From Actinospica sp035493475 (lineage in GTDB: Bacteria > Actinomycetota > Actinomycetes > Streptomycetales > Catenulisporaceae), in assembly GCA_035493475.1 (NCBI GenBank), contig DATJIF010000063.1, positions 1-64,000 on the forward strand: DNA of 64,000 bases, read 5' to 3'. The notes beneath the pieces are model-generated. The model made no database searches. It was not told the DNA's origin and saw nothing but the letters and a program-made list of their open reading frames with translations. Below, one piece after another: positions 57,047-64,000 of this stretch (position 1 is the first letter of the stretch; each line of letters opens with the position of its first letter). The position numbers and the translations under genes are program-made.

Positions 57047-57271
57047 CTACCGGCGCTCCGCTGGAGACGGATCGAACTCGCCCGCCTTCACCGCCGCCAC
57101 GAACGCCGCCCATTCGGCCGCGTCGAACCGCAGTTCAGCCCCCTGCGGATCCTTCCCATCGCGAATCGCCGCGCCGCCCTCAGGCAGCGCGGCGACTTCG
57201 ACGCAGGTACTACTCGCCGAGCAGTACGTGCTCTTTCGCCATTCACGCTGAGTCCCATTAGCGTCACTCAC
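57047..57271 (-). CDS. DUF397-domain protein
   Basis: The 74-residue protein has the DUF397 pattern: WRKSTYCSASSTCVEV, then IRDGKDPQGAELRFDAAEWAAFVAAVKAGEFD. These small proteins pair with XRE/DUF5753 regulators in actinomycetes (WhiJ-type modules) and may antagonise or modulate them. GTG 57271 is preferred with AGGAG 5 nt upstream; 57277 is the alternative. It is the third gene of the module. Confidence 0.88.
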   Translation of the reverse strand: MSDANGTQREWRKSTYCSASSTCVEVAALPEGGAAIRDGKDPQGAELRFDAAEWAAFVAAVKAGEFDPSPAERR

Positions 57272-57362
57272 AGGCACTCCTCTCGTTAACTCTCGGAAAT
57301 CCGAGCAGGCCTGTAATTCTTGAATAGGTCACGCATGGAACCGCGTCAAGGCGAACGGGCTT

Positions 57363-57578
57363 TTAGTTACGTGAATCCGAGTCGAACTCTCCCGCCCGCA
57401 CGGCGGTGATGAACCCTGCCCACTCGCTCGCGCTGAAGTGCAACTCCGGGCTGTCGGAGCACTTGCTGTCGCGCATCGCCGCGCCGCCGTCCGGAAGATC
57501 TGCGATCTCCACACAGGAGGCCCCGCTCGTGCAGGAGGCGGCTTTGCGCCAGGCGAGCGGGATGTGGGTGTTCGTCAT
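57363..57578 (-). CDS. DUF397-domain protein
   Basis: The 71-residue paralogue of the gene downstream has WRKAASCTSGASCVEIADLP, MRDSKCSDSPELHFSASEWAGFITAVRAGEFD. It starts 24 nt after the XRE regulator stop on the same strand. The two DUF397 copies share the core but differ at the N-terminus. Confidence 0.9.
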   Translation of the reverse strand: MTNTHIPLAWRKAASCTSGASCVEIADLPDGGAAMRDSKCSDSPELHFSASEWAGFITAVRAGEFDSDSRN

Positions 57579-57601
57579 GAATGGAATTCCAGTCTACGTG
57601 T

Positions 57602-58522
57602 CTAGATACGGGTATCGTTGAGAATCCGCTCGATCAACGAACGCGAGTCCTCCGCATCCAGCGCGATGTGGCTGGCCAGCGTCGTGAACGCGCCGTCGAT
57701 GCGTGCGACGTCGGCTTCGTGATCGACGGTTCGCGGCCCCATCATGGCTTCCAGGTAGACGGTTCGGGTCGGAAAATGATCACCGGGGGGGAAGTCCAGA
57801 ATCGACCAATGCGAGATCTCTGCTCCCGGATAGAGACCGACGCCGAACGGGATCACCTGGATATGAATGTTCGGTCGCTTGGACACCTCGATCAGGTGAC
57901 GCAGCTGTCGCTCCATCACCTCGGGTTGCTGCGGGAAACGTCTGTGCAGCGCGCCCTCGTCGATCACGGTGTGCAGCTCGAGGGGATCATTCCGATCAAG
58001 CAGCTTTTGGCGCTCGAGTCTGAGTGCTGATCTTCCCTCCGCCGTGTCGGGGAGATCCTCCATCGACAGGTCGGTGTAATAGTACTCTGGGTTCAGGAAT
58101 GCCACGTTCTCAACGGCCATAGCGTACTCGGCGGTCTGCAGCAAGCCCGGTAGGAACACGCAGTGGTACTCCCGTAGCCGGGTGGCGATCCGCTCGAGCG
58201 CGATGTACCACAGGTAGCCGCGAGAGTCGTCGTCTGTCTGGAAGTCTTCCGGCTCCCGCGCCAGCTTCGCCAGTTCGACCAGGTGCTCGCGCTCGTCGTC
58301 CGGGACGCCGTAGATGATGCAGAGGTCGTGCACGTCGCGTGGGATCACGCCGCGCTTGGCCGTCTCTATCCGACTCAGCTTCGTGGTCGAGAAGCTTGAG
58401 CCGTAGCGCTCCTTCATCGCGATGGTCACGTCCGCGATGGTCATTCCGCGCGTGTCCCGGATGCGTCGCAGCGCGTTGCCCAGTTCCCAGCGGCGCAGCA
58501 TGGGGCTCGTGAACTCCGGCAC
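57602..58522 (-). CDS. XRE-family regulator with DUF5753 domain
   Basis: The 306-residue protein has an N-terminal helix-turn-helix (LGNALRRIRDTRGMTIADVTIAMKERYGSSFSTTKLSRIETAKRG) and a C-terminal DUF5753 domain (YHCVFLPGLLQTAEYAMAV ... EGALHRRFPQQPEVMERQLRHL). With two DUF397 genes downstream it forms the WhiJ/AbaA-type regulatory module that is multicopy in streptomycetes and linked to development. GTG 58522 has GGGAGG 6 nt upstream. The module is lower in GC than its surroundings. Confidence 0.9.
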   Translation of the reverse strand: MPEFTSPMLRRWELGNALRRIRDTRGMTIADVTIAMKERYGSSFSTTKLSRIETAKRGVIPRDVHDLCIIYGVPDDEREHLVELAKLAREPEDFQTDDDSRGYLWYIALERIATRLREYHCVFLPGLLQTAEYAMAVENVAFLNPEYYYTDLSMEDLPDTAEGRSALRLERQKLLDRNDPLELHTVIDEGALHRRFPQQPEVMERQLRHLIEVSKRPNIHIQVIPFGVGLYPGAEISHWSILDFPPGDHFPTRTVYLEAMMGPRTVDHEADVARIDGAFTTLASHIALDAEDSRSLIERILNDTRI

Positions 58523-58770
58523 CTGCCACCTCCCGCGCAAGATCATCAGGATTGTTACACAGGGTGTGCTCTCGGCATGATATCCGCGCGTCCGCGCGGG
58601 GTACATGCCCAGTGAACTTGTCGATGGCAATTGCCAAAAGCAGGTGCCATCAAGCTCTCCGCTGAAGCTACCAGAACACGGCCGTGTAGGGAGGCTGAAC
58701 CCCTCGCGACCCGGAGGCTTCATCCCGGTGAGCGACGCACGGCGAAGGACGGAGGGAAGGAGTCCCGAGC

Positions 58771-58962
58771 ATGCCGCACAACCGTCACAGCAGAGGTAGA
58801 TACATCGTCGACTGCCCGGCCTGCCTCGGCACGGGAAAGGTACCCCGGCCCAACTCCATCGTGCTGCACGGCTGCATGCTGTGCTGGGAGCGGGGCGTGG
58901 TGTCCACGATCGTCGCGGAGCGCTGGCTCAAGCGGGACGAGCCGACGGACGAAGTCAGCTAG
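58771..58962 (+). CDS. CxxCxGxG zinc-ribbon miniprotein
   Basis: The 63-residue protein has two paired-cysteine motifs, CPACLGTG and CMLCWERG, spaced 18 residues apart. It looks like one half of the DnaJ cysteine-rich zinc domain, so one zinc ion could be bound. The family is unknown. Similar small proteins occur beside XRE/DUF397 modules. A GGAGGGAAGGAG run lies upstream of the ATG. The 248 nt before it hold the palindrome TGGCAATTGCCA (58625-58636). Confidence 0.65.
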   Translation: MPHNRHSRGRYIVDCPACLGTGKVPRPNSIVLHGCMLCWERGVVSTIVAERWLKRDEPTDEVS

Positions 58963-59017
58963 CGAGAGTCTTTCAACCGGGGCCGGCGGGCGGGTCCGGC
59001 CCGGTGCCTCATCTCAG

Positions 59018-59083
59018 GCCACGAGCGTTGCGGCTCATGCCACATGTCATATGCCTCATGCCACTAGCGTTGCGGCTCACGCC
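59018..59083. repeat. Pair of 24-nt direct repeats
   Basis: 59018-59041 and 59060-59083 are identical at 22 of 24 positions, 42 nt apart. The second copy covers the nadE stop codon. Between them are shorter CATGCC/CATATGCC echoes. This looks like duplication of the gene end. Confidence 0.75.
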
Positions 59084-60849
59084 TTCTGCTTGTACCGATT
59101 GGTGATGGGCAGGCGTCGGTCGCGGCCGAAGGCCTTCGGCGAGATCTTGGTGCCCGGCGGGTACTGGCGGCGCTTGTACTCGGCCTGGTCGGTCAGGCGG
59201 ATGATCCGCTCGACGAGGGCGGGGTCGTAGTCGGCCGCGACGATCTCCTCGATTCCCTTGTCGCCCTTGACGTACATGTCCAGGATTCCGTCCAGCAGCG
59301 CGTAGTCGGGCAGCGAGTCGGAGTCCTTCTGGTCCGGGCGCAGTTCCGCGCTCGGTTCCTTCTCGATCGAGTTCTCCGGGATCGGCGGCGTCTCGCCGCG
59401 TTGTGCGGCGGCCGCGTTGCGCCAGCGTGCCAGTTCCCAGACGAGTGTCTTCGGCACGTCCTTGATCGGTGAGAAGCCGCCGATGGATCCCGCGTCGTAC
59501 AGGGTCGCGTAGCCGACCGACAGTTCGCTCTTGTTGCCCGTCGCCAGCACGAGGTGGCCGCGCTGGTTCGACAGCGCCATCAGGATCGTGCCGCGGACGC
59601 GCGCCTGCAGGTTCTCGTCGGCCACGCCGGTGATCGCGGTGCCGCTGTCGGCGATCGTCTTGAGGTACGCGTCGACCATCGGCGCCGCGGGGACGGTTTC
59701 GAAGTGCAGCCCCGTGCGCTGCGCCATGTCCGCCGCGTCGCTCTTCGAGTGCTCGGAGGAGTACGCGCTGGGCATCGAGACGGCGTACGTGTTCTCGGGG
59801 CCGACCGCGTCCACGGCGATGGACGCGACGAGTGCCGAGTCGATGCCGCCGGACAGGCCGAACAGCACCGTGCGGAAGCCGTTCTTGCGCACGTAGTCCT
59901 TCAGGCCGAGGACGAGTGCGCGGTAGATCTCCTCGAGCTCGCTCGGCTGCTCCACGATGACCGGCTCGATGCGCGGGGCCGGGGGAGTGGGCAGCGGTTC
60001 GGCACTGGCCACGACGCGGCGGATCGTCATGCCGTTGGACGCCATCGTGTCTTCGACCGGCAGGTCTGATTCGGGCAGGTCGAGGTCCACCAGGAACAGT
60101 TGCTCGACGAACTTCCCGGCGCGCGCGATCAGGCTGCCGTCCGCCGCGACGACCAGCGAGTCGCCGTCGAACACGAGCTCGTCCTGGCCGCCGACCTGGT
60201 TGACGTAGACGACCGTGCAGCCGGTCTCGATCGCTCGGCCGCGCATCAGTTCGTAGCGCTCGTCGTCCTTAGCCAGCTCGTACGGAGAGGCGTTGATCGA
60301 CAGCAGTAGTCCGGCGCCGGACTCCGCGGCGGCCGTGGGCGTTCCGCGGTCCTGCCACAGGTCTTCGCAAATCGCGATGGCCACATCCACGCTTCCGACT
60401 CGCACGACGGGCAGTTCGTTGCCCGGCACGAAATAGCGGTACTCGTCGAAGACCCCGTAGTTGGGCAGGTGGTGTTTGGCCGAGTGGATCAGCACGTTGC
60501 CCCGGTGCAGTACGGCCGCCGCGTTCTGCGGGGATCCGGCCGGGAAGCCCGCGCGCGGTACCCAGGTGGTCTCATCGAGGTAGCCGACCACGACCACGAG
60601 TTCGCCCAGGCCCTCGTCGGCGAGTCGTCGGCCGAGCTCCGCGAGCGCCTCCTGCGAGGCCCGCACGAAGGAGTTGCGCAATGCCAGGTCCTCGATCGGG
60701 TAGCCGGTCAGCGCCTGCTCCGGCGCCGCGAGCAGGTTCGCTCCCGCCGCCGACGCCTCGCGGGCCGCCTCGAGCACCAACGCCGAGTTCCCCGCCAGAT
60801 CGCCCACGGTCGGGTTGATCTGGGCCAGTGCGATTCTCAGTTGCGCCAT
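59077..60849 (-). CDS. nadE: Glutamine-dependent NAD+ synthetase
   Basis: The 590-residue protein has an N-terminal carbon-nitrogen hydrolase (glutaminase) with the Glu-Lys-Cys triad: Glu in AAPEQALTGYP, Lys in SAKHHLPNYG, Cys in AICEDLW. The C-terminal NAD synthetase domain carries the P-loop FGLSGGIDSALVA and the ATP-site KSELSVGYATLYGD-like stretch. It amidates nicotinic acid adenine dinucleotide. The ATG at 60849 (MAQLRIALAQINPTVGD) is where the family starts. The upstream frame is non-coding. Confidence 0.95.
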   Translation of the reverse strand: MAQLRIALAQINPTVGDLAGNSALVLEAAREASAAGANLLAAPEQALTGYPIEDLALRNSFVRASQEALAELGRRLADEGLGELVVVVGYLDETTWVPRAGFPAGSPQNAAAVLHRGNVLIHSAKHHLPNYGVFDEYRYFVPGNELPVVRVGSVDVAIAICEDLWQDRGTPTAAAESGAGLLLSINASPYELAKDDERYELMRGRAIETGCTVVYVNQVGGQDELVFDGDSLVVAADGSLIARAGKFVEQLFLVDLDLPESDLPVEDTMASNGMTIRRVVASAEPLPTPPAPRIEPVIVEQPSELEEIYRALVLGLKDYVRKNGFRTVLFGLSGGIDSALVASIAVDAVGPENTYAVSMPSAYSSEHSKSDAADMAQRTGLHFETVPAAPMVDAYLKTIADSGTAITGVADENLQARVRGTILMALSNQRGHLVLATGNKSELSVGYATLYDAGSIGGFSPIKDVPKTLVWELARWRNAAAAQRGETPPIPENSIEKEPSAELRPDQKDSDSLPDYALLDGILDMYVKGDKGIEEIVAADYDPALVERIIRLTDQAEYKRRQYPPGTKISPKAFGRDRRLPITNRYKQKA

Positions 60850-60855
60850 GCCCCC

Positions 60856-60861
60856 ATCATA
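60856..60861 (-). promoter_or_regulatory. -10 hexamer for leaderless nadE
   Basis: TATGAT on the minus strand, 6 nt before the ATG at 60849. It implies that nadE mRNA does not include the hairpin region upstream. Confidence 0.65.
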
Positions 60862-60909
60862 GGGGCCCTTTATCGTCACTGCGACGCTAAGGGGTGTGAG
60901 CTTGCTCCT

Positions 60910-60945
60910 GAACCGGCGGAACCGGTTGAACCGGTGGAATCGGCC
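60910..60945. repeat. Four tandem 9-bp repeats
   Basis: GAACCGGCG, GAACCGGTT, GAACCGGTG, GAATCGGCC in direct succession, about 50 nt upstream of the nadE -10. It is a candidate multi-site operator or a slipped repeat. Confidence 0.7.
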
Positions 60946-60966
60946 GACCCAGGCCGGGAAATGGGA

Positions 60967-61219
60967 GCGAGGCCTGCCGCACGGGGGGACGACAGGCCTC
61001 GCGGCGGAGAGTTGTCGAGGACTCTCCGCAAGGGGCGCCGAAGGTTCCGCCGTCCGGGTCCGAGGACCGCGCGGACGGCGGGGGGCGGTTCCGGCGCCGG
61101 CGGCGCGAATCCGCACGGGGGGACGGATTTGGCGCCGCAGCGGTACGTGGGCCCCACGGGGGGAAGGGCACCGCGTACCTCGGGAGAGACTCCTTCGCAC
61201 GGGGGGACGTCAGAGTCTC
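60967..61219 (-). ncRNA. 6C-RNA-like small RNA with four C6 hairpins
   Basis: Four hairpins follow one another, each with a run of six cytosines on the minus strand in or beside the loop: 61186-61219, 61142-61179, 61101-61137 and 60967-61002. Three share the loop sequence GTCCCCCCGTGC although their stems differ. Stem covariation with conserved C-rich loops is the definition of the actinobacterial 6C RNA, which normally has two. A TAATCC hexamer (61230-61225) would start the RNA at about 61218. A weak GC hairpin at 60956-60941 may end it. Confidence 0.6.
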
Positions 61220-61359
61220 GAAGAGGATTATTCATGTCTTCAACGAGATTGGCGACCCCTTCGCGGAAAGTTCTCGCTGGGAATCACCGTCCTTACGGCT
61301 CGTGTTCACCCCCTGACCCGCTTGCCCAGGTTGATCACGAATTCAGCGCCGCGGAATCG

Positions 61360-62175
61360 TCACGCAGAGTCGACATCGCGTCGGCATGGGCGCAGGCCTT
61401 CGGGCGGCCGGACCGGGCTGAGCACCGGCCTGCCGCGCATATCAGTGGTCACAGATACTAGGGCCCGGTAAACCTCCCGCACCCGCGACACGCTGAGCAC
61501 TTCGGCGGGATTTCCGGCCGAAGCGACCCGTCCGCGGTCCAGCAGCACGAGCCGGTCGGCGTACTGGGCGGCCGCGGTCAGGTCGTGCAGCGTGCTGACC
61601 ACGGTCATCCCGTCGTCCAGCCGCAGCCGGTCGACCAGCTCCAGCACCTGCTGCTGGTGCCCGAGGTCGAGGGCGGACGTGGGCTCGTCGAGCAGCAGGA
61701 TCCGCGGCTGCTGGGCCAGCGCCCGGGCCAGCGCCACCCGCTGCCGTTCACCGCCGGACAGTGTGCCGAGCCGCCGCCGGGCCAGGGGCTCGAGTTCGAG
61801 GCGGGCCAGCGCGCCGTCCGCGATCTCCCGGTCGTGTCGGCCGGGATTGCCCAGGTAGCCGAGGTACGGCGTCCGTCCGAGCAGCACGTATTCGCGCACT
61901 GAGACGTCCGGCGGCAGGTTCGGCTGCTGCGCCACGTATGCGAGCACCCGGGCCAGGTCACGTCGCTTCGGCCCGTCCGGCGCCGGATCCAACGTCACCG
62001 TCCCCTGATACGGCAGCAGCCCGGCCAGTGCCTTGAGCAGCGTGGACTTGCCCGCGCCGTTCGGTCCGATCACCCCGAGCCAGCCGCCGGATTCGACGTT
62101 GAAAGAGACGCCGTCCACGGGCACGATGCCGTCGCCGAGCACGACCCGCACGTCGTCCGCCACAAGCGAGCTCAC
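61360..62175 (-). CDS. FecE/BtuD-type ABC transporter ATP-binding protein
   Basis: The 271-residue protein has Walker A GPNGAGKST, Q-loop AYVAQQPNLPP, signature LSGGERQRVALARAL, Walker B ILLLDEPTSALD and the H-loop STLHDL. It energises uptake of a metal chelate, haem or cobalamin with the adjacent permease and binding protein. The GTG overlaps the permease stop by 4 nt. The 150 nt beyond its stop contain no clear terminator. Confidence 0.93.
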   Translation of the reverse strand: MSSLVADDVRVVLGDGIVPVDGVSFNVESGGWLGVIGPNGAGKSTLLKALAGLLPYQGTVTLDPAPDGPKRRDLARVLAYVAQQPNLPPDVSVREYVLLGRTPYLGYLGNPGRHDREIADGALARLELEPLARRRLGTLSGGERQRVALARALAQQPRILLLDEPTSALDLGHQQQVLELVDRLRLDDGMTVVSTLHDLTAAAQYADRLVLLDRGRVASAGNPAEVLSVSRVREVYRALVSVTTDMRGRPVLSPVRPPEGLRPCRRDVDSA

Positions 62176-63182
62176 GCCTGCACCGCCTGGCTGCGCCGCA
62201 GGATCATCACGAAGACCGGCGCCCCGACGACGGCCGTCACGACGCCGATCGGCAGTTCGGCCGGGCTCAGCACCGTGCGCGCCACGGTGTCCGCCAGGCC
62301 TAGGAATCCGCCGCCGATCAACAGTGACAACGGCAGCACGACCGCGTACGACGGGCCGCCGAGCCGACGCGCCACGTGCGGCACTACGATTCCGACGAAG
62401 CCGATCAGCCCGCTCACGGCGACGGCTGTGGCGGCGGCGAGGGATGCGGCCGCGATCACGATCAGCCGCGTGCGCCCGGCGTTCAGGCCCAGGCTGCTCG
62501 CCTCGTCGTCGCCGAGCGCCAGCACGTCGAGCCTGCGGCTGTGCACCAGGAGGACGGCGATGCTGACGGCCGCGTATGGAAGCGCCTCGTCCACCTGCGT
62601 CCACGAAGCGGTGGCCATCGAGCCGAGCATCCACGAGTAGACCTGTTGCAGGTCCTGCGAATCGCGCTGCATCAGGTACGCCTGCGCGGCGGTCAGGAAC
62701 ATCCCGACGGCCACGCCGGAGAGCAGCAGCGTCGCGGTGTCCCGGCGTCCGCTCGACGCGAACCAGGAGGCTGCGACGCCCGCCAACGACCCGGCGAACG
62801 CGGCGATCGGGACCACGGAGCTGCCGAGCCCGCTGAGGAACACGATCGCGACCGTGGCCGCCAGCCCCGCGCCCGCGCTGGAACCGAGCATGCCCGCGTC
62901 CACCAGCGGATTGCGGAACACGCCCTGGTACCCGGCTCCGGCGATCGCGAGCAGCCCGCCGACGAGCAGCGCGAGCACGACGCGCGGCATCCGGATCTGC
63001 AGCAGGATGTTCTGGTCGAGCGTGCTGAGCCCGGTGTCCAGGTGCACGAACGGGATCCGGTCCAGCAGCGTGGCCGCGACGCCCCACGGGCTCAGGTCCG
63101 CGGCCCCGACGAGCGCGCCGAGCAGGACCGCGGCGATCACGAAGATCACCGCGGCCGCCAGGGCCCGGCCCGCTCGGCTCAT
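62172..63182 (-). CDS. FecCD/BtuC-type ABC transporter permease
   Basis: The 336-residue protein has about ten membrane helices and family motifs RMPRVVLALLVGGLLAIAGAGYQGVFRNPLVDAGMLGSSAGA (seen in part as GYQGVFRNPL) and LIGFVGIVVPHVARRLGG, the coupling-helix region. The ATG shares a base with the binding-protein stop (TAATG). It forms the translocation pore dimer. Confidence 0.93.
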   Translation of the reverse strand: MSRAGRALAAAVIFVIAAVLLGALVGAADLSPWGVAATLLDRIPFVHLDTGLSTLDQNILLQIRMPRVVLALLVGGLLAIAGAGYQGVFRNPLVDAGMLGSSAGAGLAATVAIVFLSGLGSSVVPIAAFAGSLAGVAASWFASSGRRDTATLLLSGVAVGMFLTAAQAYLMQRDSQDLQQVYSWMLGSMATASWTQVDEALPYAAVSIAVLLVHSRRLDVLALGDDEASSLGLNAGRTRLIVIAAASLAAATAVAVSGLIGFVGIVVPHVARRLGGPSYAVVLPLSLLIGGGFLGLADTVARTVLSPAELPIGVVTAVVGAPVFVMILRRSQAVQA

Positions 63183-64000
63183 TACTTCGTCGGCGCCTTC
63201 TCGACCGCCGCCGCGATCGCCTCGACGAGCTGCGGCAGACGCGGCCCCCAGCGCGAGGCGACGTCGTCATCGAGCCCCACCACGTCGTCCACCTTGACGG
63301 CCTGGATGCTCGACCAGCCCGGCCGCGCGGCCACGGTCGTCGCGTTGGCGCCGCAGCACTTCGTGTCGGCCAGGAAGACGATGCTCGGCGAGGACTGCAC
63401 GATGTACTCGCTGGACAGCTGCGGGTATCCGCCGTCCGCGGCCTTGTCCACCTTGTCCGCGATGTTCTTGAGCCCGAAGAGCCCGACGATCTGCCCGATG
63501 AAGGTGGAGGAGGTCGTCGAGTAGTAGGTCGGGTCGAGCTCCCAGTAGTACGACAAATCCGCGTGCTTCGATCCGGCCTGCGTCACCGCCTCGGCGATCT
63601 CACTCTTCATCGTGGCGACGGTCGAGTCTGCGCTGCTCACGTGGCCGGTGGCCTTACCCAACTGCTCTATCTGGGTGTACGCGTCGTTCAATGTGTTAGC
63701 GGCCGGTTCGATCAACGTCGCGACGCCTACCTTTTTCAGCGCGGCGACCAGGCCGTTGGAGTCCTGCGACGCGACCACGAGGTCGGGGCTGTACTTGAGG
63801 ATCGCCTCGACGTTCGGCGTCATCGGGTCGAGCGTGGTCTTCGGCACGCTCGCCGGGTAGTCGGAGTCCTTGTCCACGGCCACGACCTGGCTGCCCGCGC
63901 CGATCGCGAACAGGTCCTCGGTGGCGGTGGGGGAGAGCGACACGATGCGGTGCGGCTCGGCGGTGGCGGCCGAGGCGGACGCGGCGGAGCCCGACGTGCT
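63182..64000 (-). CDS. Substrate-binding protein of the chelate/cobalamin ABC transporter, 3' part
   Basis: The frame is open to the window edge, so the start and the expected lipoprotein signal peptide are outside. About 272 residues are visible. A Ser/Ala-rich linker precedes RIVSLSPTATEDLFAIGAG and VVAVDKDSDYPASV, and later DLVVASQDSNGLV and FLADTKCCGAN, with two adjacent cysteines in the C-lobe. This is a class III periplasmic-binding fold (BtuF/FhuD-like). The ligand, B12 or ferric chelate, cannot be fixed from sequence. Confidence 0.9.
   Translation of the reverse strand, partial: STSGSAASASAATAEPHRIVSLSPTATEDLFAIGAGSQVVAVDKDSDYPASVPKTTLDPMTPNVEAILKYSPDLVVASQDSNGLVAALKKVGVATLIEPAANTLNDAYTQIEQLGKATGHVSSADSTVATMKSEIAEAVTQAGSKHADLSYYWELDPTYYSTTSSTFIGQIVGLFGLKNIADKVDKAADGGYPQLSSEYIVQSSPSIVFLADTKCCGANATTVAARPGWSSIQAVKVDDVVGLDDDVASRWGPRLPQLVEAIAAAVEKAPTK

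Noticed and set aside
60876..61235. 119-codon minus-strand ORF across the C6 hairpins
   Set aside because: Its apparent VPPC repeats are simply the repeated GTCCCCCCGTGC loops. The RNA structure explains the sequence better.
61234..61461. 75-codon plus-strand ORF beginning MSSTRLATPS
   Set aside because: The codon composition is unlike neighbouring genes, there is no ribosome binding site, and the last 100 nt run antisense to the ABC ATPase gene. It also overlaps the promoter side of the C6 RNA.

Overview
The window is a GC-rich chromosomal segment from a Gram-positive actinomycete, most like Streptomycetales or Catenulisporales. Indicators are near-exclusive G/C third codon positions, an actinobacterial QcrB cytochrome b, mannosyltransferases of the PimB and GT87 types, a PASTA-domain Ser/Thr kinase, a class II DAHP synthase, DUF397/XRE regulator modules and an ECF41-type sigma factor. 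From memory, the order qcrB ... glucokinase ... pfkA - fused anthranilate synthase - DAHP synthase - bacterioferritin - PASTA kinase - thiGSO/thiE parallels the core of Streptomyces coelicolor around SCO2148 to SCO2104. No rRNA, tRNA, CRISPR array, transposase or prophage was seen, so this is core chromosome with accessory insertions.

Layout. 1-8.4 kb: 3' end of qcrB, a stand-alone Lrp/AsnC ligand-binding domain, a coiled-coil NYN nuclease-like protein, an exported NlpC/P60 peptidase, an ECF41 sigma factor with its carboxymuconolactone-decarboxylase partner, and two mannosyltransferases. 8.4-11.2 kb: an unrecognised duplicated-domain protein, a long imperfect inverted repeat, an rRNA-methyltransferase-like SpoU/TrmH protein and a hydrolase. 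11.2-16.7 kb: a sugar-catabolism operon (oxidoreductase, DHDPS-like aldolase, isomerase, ThuA) divergent from a LacI regulator with a perfect palindromic operator. 16.7-27.4 kb: acyl-CoA ligase, START-like protein, ArsA-like ATPase, glucokinase, lipases/acyltransferase, ribA and pfkA. 27.4-31.7 kb: fused anthranilate synthase behind a trp leader peptide with three consecutive Trp codons, then an efflux pump/TetR pair with two operators. 31.8-34.7 kb: a very large membrane-anchored protein ending in a nuclease-like domain, with an iron-box-controlled membrane protein upstream.

34.8-45.9 kb: DUF402 and NUDIX proteins, a MerR/aldo-keto reductase divergent pair, DAHP synthase, threonine aldolase, a lysine-rich HNH protein, a SigE-family sigma factor with a membrane partner, and a second efflux/TetR pair with five regularly spaced operator boxes. 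45.9-54.5 kb: iron storage (bfr, bfd with an iron box), a molybdopterin oxidoreductase, the PASTA kinase, a TPP-riboswitch-controlled thiO-thiS-thiG operon, an Rv2175c-like DNA-binding protein and thiE. 54.6-64 kb: a third efflux/TetR pair, an XRE + two DUF397 module, a CxxCxGxG miniprotein, nadE, an intergenic RNA with four hairpins carrying six-cytosine runs (6C-RNA-like), and a FecCD/BtuC-type metal-chelate or cobalamin ABC transporter running off the end.

A recurring theme is leaderless expression. About a dozen genes have a TANNNT-type -10 hexamer ending 6-8 nt before the start codon with no ribosome binding site, and this decided several start calls. The most unusual pieces are the four-hairpin C6 RNA, the surface-anchored nuclease, the 215-nt inverted repeat before the SpoU methyltransferase, the periodic TetR operator array and the palindrome covering the threonine aldolase start codon.
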